A stretch of DNA of 64,000 nucleotides, from assembly GCA_017795105.1 (NCBI GenBank), contig CP051247.1:5284001-5348000 (forward strand), written 5' to 3'. Each line of letters starts with the position of its first letter. Positions within the stretch are counted from its first letter, which is position 1. Shown here one piece after another: positions 38,386 to 47,127 of the stretch. The position numbers and the translations under genes are program-made. This DNA is from Planctomycetaceae bacterium. Its GTDB lineage: Bacteria > Planctomycetota > Planctomycetia > Planctomycetales > Planctomycetaceae. Below the pieces are notes generated by a model. It had not been told where the DNA came from. It saw only the letters and a program-made list of their open reading frames with translations, and did no database searches.

Positions 38386-40194
38386 CTATCGTTTACGTCG
38401 GAACTTTGTCTGAGCGGGATCCTCGAAATCATCCCGTTCGTCATAAGGACGTTGCTCAAGATACCACGCTTTCCAGTCTTTGTAGAGACTGTCCTGCCAT
38501 TCTTTGACAATCGGCTTCACGTCGACGGCGACATCGTAATCGACATATTTCGCCGTGGGATCCGGGACATGCCCGAGACCGTTGGGCATTCGGGAGATCC
38601 AGCAGAGCGAATAGCGGGCTTCAATCGCCACGCCGAGATCCGGATCCTGCAATAAATCGACGAGCGCCGGAACACATTCCATGTTGTCGGTCTTACCCAG
38701 TGCCCAGGCGGCTATCTGTCTTACCTGCGGCTCGGGCTGTTCGGCCATTCGCTCGAGCAGATCGACATCACCGACCAGCTTTTCAGGATCTGTTAGGTCG
38801 ACCTCCAGCTTGTCCGAATCGTCTTCTTCCGATTCCGGCAGCTCTATCATCGACAGCCCGGCCAGGATCTTGTTGAAGTCTCCGAGGGCTGGCTCTTCTG
38901 TCTTCAGTTTCCCGTTCTTGAACTCGACTTTGGTCAGATCGTCCGGTAATCCACGGCCGCCGGCCAGGGTTCCGGCTCCCAGATCGGTCGGTCCCGAACT
39001 TGGTTGAGGAATCAGCTTCGTGGTCGCCTTCAGAAGAAAGAGCGTACAGAAACAGGTGCCGCTGGGGGCGTACTGCTGGTAAGTCGCCGCTTCGGGAAAC
39101 GATCCATTCGCGGCCTGACGGGCGAGAAGAATGTCGACGCCGTACGGGTACCATTCGACCGTGCCGAACTTCGTCCAGCCATTCAGAGCCGCCGCCCGTT
39201 CCATAGTGTAAAAATAGTAGTAGAAATTCCCTTCAGTCGGCTTGGGAGCGGCAAGGGGAAAGTTTCTCGTCATCCATGTGTAAGACGAGTCGATGGTTTT
39301 GTCGATCTGAGGACGAATTGGTTTCGGGGGACGTCGCTCACCTCTGCCTTTGCCCTGGTCGCTGGGATTGAGGCGTTCCAGAAACTTCAGCGGGTTTGCC
39401 TTGTTCTCCAGAACCGGTTCCGGAATCGCGCGGTTGAACAGAATCGTGCGAATGATCGCCAGCGAGCCGATCCCGGCCAGCGTCATCGTTCCTCGGATCT
39501 GCCGGTTGATCGGGTTGTCGCCGGCCGGGTGATATGTGAAACCACCGCCGGGAGTCTGCGTGCCGAAGTGCCACTCAGCAGCTCGCTCGAAGACTTCATT
39601 CTCAATCCGAACGCCGGCTCGATCGGCGGCCCACAGGCCGAGCAGGGCATACTGAGTAATACTCGTGTCTCCGAGTCCTCCCTTTCGCTCCGGGTAGAAC
39701 CAGCCGCCATGCTTCTCCTGTTCAGAGAGGAGATAGTTGGTGATGATCCCGATCTGTTCGAGATACAACTCGGGGTCGGCGGCTTCGAGGGCAAGCAGGT
39801 CAATCGTGGCTTCGTAAATGTGATGCCCGGATGGGCGGTATTCTCCGCTGTCTTTTCGACACTTGCCGACAATTGTTTCGAGGCCTTTGGCCACGGCGGG
39901 CGATTCGGGATCTTCACCGGCAGAGAGCAGGGTGTAGGTCACCAGTCCGACCACAAAGGGACGATCGAGTTTGCTCGTTTTGAGGTATTCGACCGCCCGG
40001 GCAATCGAGGCATCGACCCGCGGATCGCCGGTTTTCGGAGCCGCTGCCTCGATCCGCGTGATCGCGCTGTTCCAGACGAGCAACAGGCAGAGCACGAACG
40101 TCAGGGAGCGTATCCCGCGCGAACAACGTTCGACGAGCTTACTCCTGCGGCGGCGGGAAGTTGCGGATGTGGCTGTAGCGGATGTAGCTCTCAT
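38386..40194 (-). CDS. Secreted protein with squalene-cyclase/prenyltransferase-like repeats and HEAT repeats
   Basis: About 602 residues from the ATG at 40194; a GTG at 40203 is also in frame. The basic N-terminus and a hydrophobic stretch (LTFVLCLLLVWNSAI) form an export signal. Then come alpha-alpha barrel units of the squalene/prenyl repeat type (RAVEYLKTSKLDRPFVVGL, KHGGWFYPERKGGLGDTSIT, AERAAALNGW-like). The DxDD catalytic motif of terpene cyclases is not seen, so cyclase activity is unlikely. A C-terminal section has a HEAT-like unit (QVRQIAAWALGKTDNMECVP). Its 5' end overlaps the upstream sulfatase gene by about 55 bases, showing coupling with sulfatase expression. A structural or glycan-binding role is a guess. 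Confidence 0.75.
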   Translation of the reverse strand: MRATSATATSATSRRRRSKLVERCSRGIRSLTFVLCLLLVWNSAITRIEAAAPKTGDPRVDASIARAVEYLKTSKLDRPFVVGLVTYTLLSAGEDPESPAVAKGLETIVGKCRKDSGEYRPSGHHIYEATIDLLALEAADPELYLEQIGIITNYLLSEQEKHGGWFYPERKGGLGDTSITQYALLGLWAADRAGVRIENEVFERAAEWHFGTQTPGGGFTYHPAGDNPINRQIRGTMTLAGIGSLAIIRTILFNRAIPEPVLENKANPLKFLERLNPSDQGKGRGERRPPKPIRPQIDKTIDSSYTWMTRNFPLAAPKPTEGNFYYYFYTMERAAALNGWTKFGTVEWYPYGVDILLARQAANGSFPEAATYQQYAPSGTCFCTLFLLKATTKLIPQPSSGPTDLGAGTLAGGRGLPDDLTKVEFKNGKLKTEEPALGDFNKILAGLSMIELPESEEDDSDKLEVDLTDPEKLVGDVDLLERMAEQPEPQVRQIAAWALGKTDNMECVPALVDLLQDPDLGVAIEARYSLCWISRMPNGLGHVPDPTAKYVDYDVAVDVKPIVKEWQDSLYKDWKAWYLEQRPYDERDDFEDPAQTKFRRKR

Positions 40195-41680
40195 AGATAT
40201 CACCCCCGTCGAGGACTCGCGGGTCGCCTGTTTTCTTCAGGTAGTCATTCAATTGACTGGCCAGCTGCTGCAGAGTCTGTCGAGCATTTGGGTCTTCGAC
40301 CAGATTCTTGATGCAGCCGGGGTCCGACTCAATATCGAACAGTTCGAACTCAGGACGTTTGTCGACAGACAGATGGAAGAACCGGCTGATCTCCGCATCA
40401 TCCCGATTCTCGACCAGAAAAGTTAGTGAAGGGCCGGCATCGATGTCGTGATATCCGCCGTGAGGAGGACCGGGACGCCCTTCTTTATCGAGCACCTGCG
40501 GAGCACCAGCAGGCCAGCGCTCGGGCCGGAAGTTGTGAATCAGCAGGTATTTCGAAGTGCGGATCGCCCGTTGTGGGTACGTCAGATTATTATAACGGGA
40601 AGAAGAGTGACGTTCCCGCGCCGAATAGACCGCTTTTCGTGACGGATCCAACACGCCCGACTTCTCGCTGAGAAGCAGATCCTGAAAACTCTCACCCGAG
40701 AGTCCGAATTGGTTCTCCGGATATTCGACGCCGGCAACGTCCAGGATAGTCGCCGTGATGTCGACGAAGCCAATCAGATCATCGACTGTTCGTCCTCCGG
40801 GCATTTTGGCCGGCCAGCAGATGGCAAGCGGCATATGAATCCCATACTCGTAGCAATTCGCTTTGGCCCGCGGGAAAGGCATACCGTTGTCTGAGGTAAC
40901 GATGACGAGTGTGTTCTCCAACTCGCCTCGCTTCTTCAGAAGATCGAGCATGCGGACCAGATGGGAATCGTAGTATTCGATTTCCATGTAGTAATCGAGG
41001 ATGTCGGAGCGAATCTCTTCACGGTCCGGCAGGAACGAGGGGACTTCTACGGCATTGACGTCGCGTCCCATTCGCTTGCCGAGACCGTTGTCGTAGGGAC
41101 GATGCGGCTCCTGGGCTCCGAACCAGAACAGGAAGGGCTGATCGTCCTGCTTTTCTTCCATGAAGTCCTGGAAATTGGCGGCGTAGTCGAGGTTACTCAT
41201 CTTGGGCGGATGGTCCTTCGTTCGCCGTTTGGAGTAGTTCGGCCCGACCGGATTCTGTTCCCAGCCGGAGATTTTGTAGTTTCCCGGACCCCAGCCTTTG
41301 CCGGTGTAGCCGACGTGGTAACCATCGGCAGCCATCAGGTCGGTGAAGACGGGGTACTTCTTGGGAAAGGAGCTTGCATGAGTGCCCGCTTCTTCGATTT
41401 GCCAGGTGTGACGTCCCGTCAGAATGGCCGCGCGGCAGGGGCTGCATCCCGGCGATGCGGCGATTGCGTTATTGAACAGGGCCCCCGCCGCGGCGACGCG
41501 GTCAAACCCCGGCGTTTCAATACCGGTGGCTCCGTAAGCTGAGGCATGGAGCCAGCTTTGGTCGTCGCTGATAACAAAAAGGACATTCGGGCGGGAGTCG
41601 GCGGCTGCTGCTTCAGAAGCGACGGCAACGAAGCTGAGGAGAGCCAGAAGTAGTGTGCGGATCGAGGGGAAGAGCTTCAT
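40139..41680 (-). CDS. Secreted sulfatase with CSPCR active site
   Basis: 513 residues from the ATG at 41680, the first codon of a signal peptide (LFPSIRTLLLALLSFVAVA, cleaved near AAAADS). Sulfatase blocks: VLFVISDDQS with metal Asp, SPGCSPCRAAILTGRH with the C-x-P-x-R motif (Cys79 modified to formylglycine), GKGWGPGNY, and TSDNGMPFPRAK. A second Cys in place of Ser within the motif (CSPCR) is typical of one sulfatase subfamily and is not a defect. Its 3' end overlaps the start of the squalene-cyclase-like gene. Substrate unknown; sulfated polysaccharide is likely. Confidence 0.94.
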   Translation of the reverse strand: MKLFPSIRTLLLALLSFVAVASEAAAADSRPNVLFVISDDQSWLHASAYGATGIETPGFDRVAAAGALFNNAIAASPGCSPCRAAILTGRHTWQIEEAGTHASSFPKKYPVFTDLMAADGYHVGYTGKGWGPGNYKISGWEQNPVGPNYSKRRTKDHPPKMSNLDYAANFQDFMEEKQDDQPFLFWFGAQEPHRPYDNGLGKRMGRDVNAVEVPSFLPDREEIRSDILDYYMEIEYYDSHLVRMLDLLKKRGELENTLVIVTSDNGMPFPRAKANCYEYGIHMPLAICWPAKMPGGRTVDDLIGFVDITATILDVAGVEYPENQFGLSGESFQDLLLSEKSGVLDPSRKAVYSARERHSSSRYNNLTYPQRAIRTSKYLLIHNFRPERWPAGAPQVLDKEGRPGPPHGGYHDIDAGPSLTFLVENRDDAEISRFFHLSVDKRPEFELFDIESDPGCIKNLVEDPNARQTLQQLASQLNDYLKKTGDPRVLDGGDIYESYIRYSHIRNFPPPQE

Positions 41681-42082
41681 GGGGTGTATCCAGAATGAGC
41701 TGGCAATTCGGCGGGGCGACCGCCTTAAAGTGCCCAATTTCCAAAAATTGGAGTCAAATCGACGACTGGACTGAGAAAATCCCAAGTGTCAATGAACAAT
41801 TTTGTGTTCAGATTCCGTCGTCGGGGGCTGCGATAAACGGTCGCAAATGCTGAAAAAGTCCAATGAAAATGGCTGCGAAGGCGTAATCAATAATACGGAG
41901 GGTGATCAAGAATTCCTGACAATGTGCGGATGAACAGACCTCTGCGGGCTTGCATTCGCATTGGTGGTTGTTGATCATACCTTGCCCGCCGCGGGTCGCC
42001 AATGCAGCAGGCGTTCCGAGCAGACCCGGGGCGGCGGAATATTGTCCGTAGAAAAAAACAGGCAACCAGAAAGTTGGCATCC
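41681..42082. other. Divergent intergenic region before the DksA-like gene
   Basis: About 400 bases between a minus-strand sulfatase and the plus-strand DksA-like gene. It holds the promoters of both. No gene, repeat or clear operator was seen. The DksA-like frame is open back to an ATG at 42002, but the extra 27 residues are unusually basic and look like leader. Confidence 0.45.
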
Positions 42083-42433
42083 GTGACACGTACAGATCGC
42101 TTGGAAAGACTGAGGGCACAACTCCTCGCTCGACGTGATGAACTCCGCCGCCGTGCGGGAGGAACGTACAACAGCAATGACTCGGCTATCGGTGACGCCG
42201 CTGACATCGCCCAGTACAACGTCTCGAGCGACTTGAACACACATCTGATTTCCATGGAAGCGGATGAACTCTCCGAGATTGAAGCCGCACTGAAGAAGTT
42301 CCATGATGGACAGTATGGAGTGTGCGAAGTCTCTGGCCGTCCGATCCCGATCGCTCGTCTGGAAGCAATGCCGCTGACACGTTACTCCGTGGAAGCGCAG
42401 CGTGCGATGGAAGAGCAGGGCTCGAACTGGTAA
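42083..42433 (+). CDS. DksA/TraR-like protein lacking the zinc-binding cysteines
   Basis: 116 residues from the GTG at 42083; an ATG at 42002 would add 27 basic residues. The coiled-coil part (RLERLRAQLLARRDELRRRA) and the acidic turn with DAADIAQ fit DksA, a small RNA polymerase secondary-channel factor that works with ppGpp. In the C-terminal globular domain the usual C-x-x-C-G-x-P-I and C-x-x-C-Q are replaced: YGVCEVSGRPIPIARL and RYSVEAQ. Only one of four zinc Cys remains. Such zinc-less versions exist, as in some Pseudomonas paralogues. A strong terminator follows at 42470-42522. Confidence 0.82.
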   Translation: MTRTDRLERLRAQLLARRDELRRRAGGTYNSNDSAIGDAADIAQYNVSSDLNTHLISMEADELSEIEAALKKFHDGQYGVCEVSGRPIPIARLEAMPLTRYSVEAQRAMEEQGSNW

Positions 42434-42469
42434 GCCGCCAGCACGAACGTCCTCACAGCCCCCGTTACC

Positions 42470-42522
42470 AAAAACGCCACGTATCGATCTGACATTGCAT
42501 CAGATCGAGCCGTGGCGTTTTT
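42470..42522 (+). terminator. Strong intrinsic terminator after the DksA-like gene
   Basis: AAAAACGCCACG (42470-42481) pairs with CGTGGCGTTTTT (42511-42522), with an inner stem TCGATCTGA/TCAGATCGA (42484-42492, 42500-42508) and a 7 base loop. Five T end the stem on the plus strand and five A begin it, so it could also stop transcription from the other side. Confidence 0.9.
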
Positions 42523-42690
42523 GTATTTCTTTCGCACGAATCGGCCATTGCAACTTTCGTTGACAGTAGCGACGAGTCCGCCGTAAAAGGCGCTCTCCTT
42601 CCACATCGAGCATTCGCTCACCAAACGACATCTCCCTCCCCCCTTAGGAAATCTCGGGGTCCCCCGCATGGCCCCGGAATTGCCTTTTTC

Positions 42691-43560
42691 ATGCCCGTTC
42701 CCTCACCCGGTATCCACAACGTGAACGATCATCTCCGCCGGCGAGATTTTCTCCGGGCGATGGTGCCGTTCGCGCTCTCCCTGTGTGGGTGTCAGACCTC
42801 GGTCACAAACACCACGCCGGATGGAGAATCATTCCTGCCACCGTTACGGCCGGGAATGGATACCGTGCAACTCGACATCGTGTATGTCGAACGGGATGCT
42901 GAAGATCCGCTTCTTTCTCAACTGGTCTGGGATGACATCGACCAGGTCGGCACGGTCGATCTCAAAACGCGATCCAAACTCCGCGAGTATGGGTTCCGAG
43001 TCGGGCTGGTCGGCATGACACCTCCTCGAACGCTTCAGCGACTGCTGGGGCTGAAAAACGATCTGACCGATGCAGCCGGTACGTCCCGACATACCGATCT
43101 GATCGGACGTCGAACGTTCCTGCCGTCTGGCGGGACGACAAGTATTCAAACCAGCCTGCCGGCTCCGCAGGTGAAAGTACAACTTCCCGGTTCCGACCAG
43201 GAGAAGGTGCTAGAAAACGCGCACGGAGTCCTGCAGGCCGAACTCGAACGTCTTCAGGATGGCTGGGTGCGTCTGCATCTGATGCCGGAGATTCACCACG
43301 GTCTGGCTCAACTAAGGCCGGTCGCCGGTCGTACGGAGTTTCAGTACGAAGGGGGGCAGCACATCGAGCAGCTCCGCGATCTGGAATTCACCGTCACGAT
43401 GAATGTGGGTGAGATGCTCGTCATTTCCGCGGACAGTTCCTCGGCTGGAAAGCTTGGGGAAACATTCTTCGTTAATCGTAATGCTCAACGCCCCCGACGC
43501 TACATGGTGGCAATTCGATTGACGGATATGAAAAAGATCCATCCGCTCTACGAAGAGTAG
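42691..43560 (+). CDS. Tat-type lipoprotein of unknown function
   Basis: 289 residues. The N-terminus has a twin-arginine motif RRRDFLRA followed by a hydrophobic stretch and LCGC, a plausible lipobox with Cys as the lipid-bearing residue (near residue 34). The mature part is beta-rich, with 'VQLDIVYVERDAEDPLLSQL' and 'RLHLMPEIHHGLAQLRPV', then 'VTMNVGEMLVISADSSSAGK'; this last region looks like a secretin-type or pilus-assembly short domain but I cannot confirm it. It lies between two terminators with its own transcription unit. Outer-membrane placement is inferred. Confidence 0.7.
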   Translation: MPVPSPGIHNVNDHLRRRDFLRAMVPFALSLCGCQTSVTNTTPDGESFLPPLRPGMDTVQLDIVYVERDAEDPLLSQLVWDDIDQVGTVDLKTRSKLREYGFRVGLVGMTPPRTLQRLLGLKNDLTDAAGTSRHTDLIGRRTFLPSGGTTSIQTSLPAPQVKVQLPGSDQEKVLENAHGVLQAELERLQDGWVRLHLMPEIHHGLAQLRPVAGRTEFQYEGGQHIEQLRDLEFTVTMNVGEMLVISADSSSAGKLGETFFVNRNAQRPRRYMVAIRLTDMKKIHPLYEE

Positions 43561-44081
43561 ATGCGGGTTCATGGCAGAGCATCGCTGCTGCGAATGAAGC
43601 AGGCCCGTTGCGAACATCTCTTGCTACAGCGTGTCTTGTCGTGGCTGCGAAGTCGATAGCAGGGATCTTCCTGAGGGCATCGACGCAACGTCTGTGTTTC
43701 GTGGCGTAAACGCTTCGATACTGACAGCCGACATAACCGGACGATTCGCTATCGACGGTGGATTGAGTGCAATGCGGGAACGCGTGCAATCGTATGCTTC
43801 GGCATGGCTGGTGCGAGTAGTCCGCAGCGGAACATTGTGTATGCTTGGCATGATTGCTGTGACTGCCGAGTGGTCTTCGAACATGGGGGATTTCGCCACG
43901 TCTGCGGTGCAGAGGATCTCGGGCCGGCGACGATACAAGCTCTACCAGTACGCTTTGCAGGACGCAAGTTCGATGATGGCCGCTCGTGTGGGACAACGAC
44001 GTCAATACGGTTATCACATAATCTCGACGCCGCCGACCGAAACCGCGATGATCGGTTTCAGAGTAAAATGAAAGCCTTGTC
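43561..44081. other. Region without a confident gene upstream of the sigma factor
   Basis: About 520 bases. A 146-codon frame on the plus strand (43631-44071) and one on the minus strand (43472-44092) are open, but neither has the strong third-base G/C bias of the neighbours or any known motif. A third frame (43804-44085) is Cys-rich (AWHDCCDCRV) but equally unsupported. It probably contains the sigma factor promoter. Confidence 0.4.
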
Positions 44082-44939
44082 ATGACTCGCACTCCTCTGC
44101 GTCCCCGGACCCGACGCCGACGCCTGTCGTCCTCGGTTCAGAATCCCCTCGAAACTTACCTGCGTGAGATCAACGAGACGGCTCTGCTGACAGCCGACGA
44201 AGAGAAAGATCTGGCGCGCCGCATCGCCATGGGCGATTGCGAAGCTCGCGACCGAATGGTCCGTGCCAATCTGCGTCTGGTCGTCAACATTGCCCGAGGC
44301 TATTCGAGCAAGGGCCTGCCGCTGCAGGATCTGATCGAGGAAGGGAACCTGGGATTGCTGCGGGCCGTCGAAGGGTTCGACCCCGACATGAATACCCGAT
44401 TCAGTACCTACGCCAGCTACTGGATCAAACAGTCGATCAAGCGGGCACTCGTCAACTGTGCCAAGACGATTCGCATTCCCGCTTACATGGTCGAGCTGCT
44501 TTCGAAATGGCGAAAAGCCACCGCTCGTCTTCAGGACGAACTGAATCGCACGCCAACGGCCGAAGAGGTGGCTCGCGAGCTCGATATTCCGAAGAAGAAG
44601 CTCGGCATCGTCAAGAAAGCGATCCAGCTTTATAACACCACGCCGCAGTCGGACGACGACGAAAACGGCTGGTCGCTCGGCGAGATGGTCGCCGATACGC
44701 GAGAAGATGGGCCAGAAGCCGATCTGCTCAATGCTGATAATCTGATGCACGTTTACCGCATGCTCGATGAGATGGAAGAACGTCAGGCGACGATTCTCCG
44801 CATGCGATTCGGTCTGGACGATGAAGAGCCGAAGACGCTGAAGCAAATCGGCGAAACACTCGGCCTGACTCGTGAACGGGTTCGCCAGATCGAACAGGAA
44901 GCGCTCAACCGCCTGAACCGCGGATTGCTCGGCGACTGA
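44082..44939 (+). CDS. RNA polymerase sigma-70 factor, group 1/2 type
   Basis: 285 residues. Region 1.2 (NPLETYLREINETALLTADE), region 2 (DRMVRANLRLVVNIARGY, then QDLIEEGNLGLLRAVEGFDP and RFSTYASYWIKQSIKRAL, which includes the -10 recognising helix), region 3 (TAEEVARELDIPKKKL) and region 4 (TLKQIGETLGLTRERVRQIE) are all present. There is no region 1.1, and the total is shorter than RpoD, so it is probably a group 2 or RpoS-like factor; planctomycetes have several. A terminator follows directly. Confidence 0.93.
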   Translation: MTRTPLRPRTRRRRLSSSVQNPLETYLREINETALLTADEEKDLARRIAMGDCEARDRMVRANLRLVVNIARGYSSKGLPLQDLIEEGNLGLLRAVEGFDPDMNTRFSTYASYWIKQSIKRALVNCAKTIRIPAYMVELLSKWRKATARLQDELNRTPTAEEVARELDIPKKKLGIVKKAIQLYNTTPQSDDDENGWSLGEMVADTREDGPEADLLNADNLMHVYRMLDEMEERQATILRMRFGLDDEEPKTLKQIGETLGLTRERVRQIEQEALNRLNRGLLGD

Positions 44940-44994
44940 ATCCAGCCGCCTTGAGCCTGAACTCTCTCTATCCCTTGGGGTCAACTTGGGATCG

Positions 44995-45030
44995 CACCGT
45001 CGATGCGTGGGACGCATCGACGGTGTTTTT
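44995..45030 (+). terminator. Intrinsic terminator after the sigma factor gene
   Basis: CACCGTCGATGCGT (44995-45008) pairs perfectly with ACGCATCGACGGTG (45012-45025) around a GGG loop and is followed by five T (45026-45030). A 14 bp stem with T run is a textbook terminator. Confidence 0.93.
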
Positions 45031-45108
45031 CTATGACCTCGGCTGCACTTCGCGACTCTCGCATGCAGGCCGGTTTCGCTCTAAGATGCAGAGGCAGTAC
45101 CGGTTCTT

Positions 45109-45999
45109 TTGTCAGCTTATCGAAAGCACTTTGCCTTGCTCGGTCTTCCCTACAACACCTCGGTGGTTCTCATCGGCACCGCTCTGGTGGGAGCGACCTG
45201 CGGCGTTGTGGGCACATTCGCGGTCTTGCGGCGGCGTGCCCTGACCGGAGATGCACTTGCTCACGCGGCTCTCCCGGGTGTTTGTGCCGGCTACTGGCTG
45301 GCCGGCGGACAGAATCTTCTGCTGCAGTTCGCCGGTGCGTTTCTGACCGGACTGCTCTCCGTGTTTCTGATTCGCGTTCTGCCGAGAATCAGTCGAACCC
45401 AAACCGAGACCGCAGTCGCAGGCGTTTTGAGTGTCTTCTTCGGAGCAGGGGTTGTCCTTCGAAGAATGATCCAGAATAGCGGCCAGTTCACCGGAGGCGG
45501 GGGATTCGACGCCTTTTTGTTCGGCTCGCCCGGAAGTCTGCTCATCCGCGATGTCTACCTGATCGGGGCAGTTTGCATCGTGACGGTGCTCGTCGTTGCC
45601 TTAACGTTTCGGCTCAGTGTCGGCGTCGCGTTCGATTCAGGTTTTCTTTCCGTGCAGGGGTTGCCGACTGTATGGATCGACTGGATGCATCTGCTGTTGC
45701 TGACGACAACGATTGTCGTCGGGCTCCCGGCGATCGGCGTCGTGATGATCGTTGCCCTGTTGATCACACCGGCGGTGACCGCTCGACTCTGGTCCGATCG
45801 GCTGCGAATCATCATCGTAATAGCTGCGCTGATCGGAGCAGGATCGGCAGCTGCAGGGGCTGTCTTTTCTTCGCTCGATACTCGCGTGCCTGCCGGGGCG
45901 ACAACCGTGCTTGTAGCCACGGCTTGTTACGCGATCAGTCTGGCGATCCGCCGTTCGATCCGCTTTCAGGATGCCAGCGAGCATTCGGCTCAGGCCTGA
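45109..45999 (+). CDS. Metal ABC transporter permease (ABC-3 family, ZnuB/MntB-like)
   Basis: 296 residues from the TTG at 45109, the first possible start in this frame apart from a TTG at 45136. The protein has eight or more hydrophobic helices. Family marks: GTFAVLRRRALTGDALAHAALPGV, which is the conserved D-x-x-x-H-A block, and GLPAIGVVMIVALLITPAVTARLW. This family imports zinc, manganese or iron; selectivity cannot be read. No cognate binding protein or ATPase is adjacent; the convergent ATPase downstream is of another family. So the permease may be orphaned or served by distant genes. Confidence 0.85.
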   Translation: MSAYRKHFALLGLPYNTSVVLIGTALVGATCGVVGTFAVLRRRALTGDALAHAALPGVCAGYWLAGGQNLLLQFAGAFLTGLLSVFLIRVLPRISRTQTETAVAGVLSVFFGAGVVLRRMIQNSGQFTGGGGFDAFLFGSPGSLLIRDVYLIGAVCIVTVLVVALTFRLSVGVAFDSGFLSVQGLPTVWIDWMHLLLLTTTIVVGLPAIGVVMIVALLITPAVTARLWSDRLRIIIVIAALIGAGSAAAGAVFSSLDTRVPAGATTVLVATACYAISLAIRRSIRFQDASEHSAQA

Positions 46000-46679
46000 G
46001 CCGTTGAGACGTTGTTGAGATCGGCCATGTCGACCGCTCGATCGAATCGATCGAGGCACGAATGATCGTGGGTGACGAGTAGCAGAGCATGATCCCCTTC
46101 ACGGGCAACTCTGAGCAGTAACTTGAGAACCGTAGCCGCAGTTGCTGGATCCAGGTTTCCTGTCGGTTCATCGGCCAGAATCAAGCCGGGATCGTGAAAC
46201 AGCGCGCGAGCGATCGCGGCTCGTTGCCGTTCACCATGAGAGACCTGATGCGGATATCGCCTGAGCAGATGATCGATCTCGAATTGCTCGGCCAGTGTTA
46301 AAATGCGATCGCGCTTCGTCGTCTGACCTTTCAGTTCCCCGAGTCTGAGGGCAACGGAAATGTTGTCCTGCAGCGTGAGGTATTCGATGAGTCGAAAATC
46401 CTGAAAGACTATCCCGAGATGCTGCAGTCGAAAGCGGTTTCGCTGCTCGGGGGAGAGAGCGGTCAGTTCACTGTCCAGGACCCGAATCCCTCCTGTCGCA
46501 GGGGACTCAATTCCCGCAATCAGTGAAAGCAGCGTGGTCTTGCCGGATCCGCTCTTTCCGGTGATCGCGAGTGATTCTCCGGCATTGAGTTGCAGAGATT
46601 CGACGGCCAGCCGGAACTCCTGGTTCGGGGTGGTGTAATGAACCTGGCTCAGTTCGACGATCGGAGAAGAATCGGGCAT
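45990..46679 (-). CDS. ABC transporter ATPase, LolD/MacB/FtsE type
   Basis: 229 residues from the ATG at 46679. Walker A GKSGSGKTTLL, Q-loop FQDFRLIEYLTLQDN, signature VSHGERQRAAIARAL (His in place of the second Gly of LSGGQ), Walker B LILADEPTGNLD and the H-loop THD are all present. The D-E-P-T-G-N-L-D sequence marks the LolD/MacB/FtsE branch, which drives permeases for lipoproteins, macrolides or cell division. The permease partner is not next to it. The 3' end overlaps the metal permease gene by 10 bases tail to tail. Confidence 0.88.
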   Translation of the reverse strand: MPDSSPIVELSQVHYTTPNQEFRLAVESLQLNAGESLAITGKSGSGKTTLLSLIAGIESPATGGIRVLDSELTALSPEQRNRFRLQHLGIVFQDFRLIEYLTLQDNISVALRLGELKGQTTKRDRILTLAEQFEIDHLLRRYPHQVSHGERQRAAIARALFHDPGLILADEPTGNLDPATAATVLKLLLRVAREGDHALLLVTHDHSCLDRFDRAVDMADLNNVSTAQA

Positions 46680-46708
46680 GCGGAGCTCGAAGGAGACTTC
46701 AGAAGCGG

Positions 46709-47092
46709 CTATTCGGAGCACGCGATCGCTGTGGCGGTCGCGTACTCTTTGCCGTGGGAAATGGAGAGCAGAATCTTCACAATCCCGCAATCGGCCGCGA
46801 AGCGTTCCGTGTCCCCCGAGAGTCGGACATCGGGGCGGCCGGAAGGCTGGGAGATGACTTCGATTTCAGTCCAGTGGATCCCCTTCACGAACCCCGTCCC
46901 GAACGATTTCATCACCGCTTCCTTTGCGGCCCAGCGGCCCGCGTAGTGCTGCGTGGCGTTCTTCTTGGTCGAACAGTATTCGATTTCCGACTTGCTGAAC
47001 GTCCGGTCGAGAAAGTGGTCGGCGTGCCGCTCGATCATGCTCGCAATGCGACTGATTTCGACGATATCCGTCCCGAGTCCGAGAATCTGCAT
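46709..47092 (-). CDS. acpS: Holo-[acyl-carrier-protein] synthase
   Basis: 127 residues, normal AcpS length. It moves 4'-phosphopantetheine from coenzyme A to the Ser of ACP. Motifs: GLGTDIVEISRI with the Mg-binding Asp, and GRWAAKEAVMKSFGTG with the Glu and Lys of the active site; SISHGKEYATA follows. It can serve the ACP at 8693-8944 and the housekeeping ACP. It is followed by the ABC ATPase gene after 29 bases on the same strand. Confidence 0.95.
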   Translation of the reverse strand: MQILGLGTDIVEISRIASMIERHADHFLDRTFSKSEIEYCSTKKNATQHYAGRWAAKEAVMKSFGTGFVKGIHWTEIEVISQPSGRPDVRLSGDTERFAADCGIVKILLSISHGKEYATATAIACSE

Positions 47093-47127
47093 GGGGGTCT
47101 TTTCAGCTCACTACGTCGTGACGACGT

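Noticed and set aside
43631..44071. 146-codon plus-strand frame before the sigma factor
   Set aside because: Third-base composition is not biased like the neighbouring genes, and no motif is present. Kept as intergenic with low certainty.
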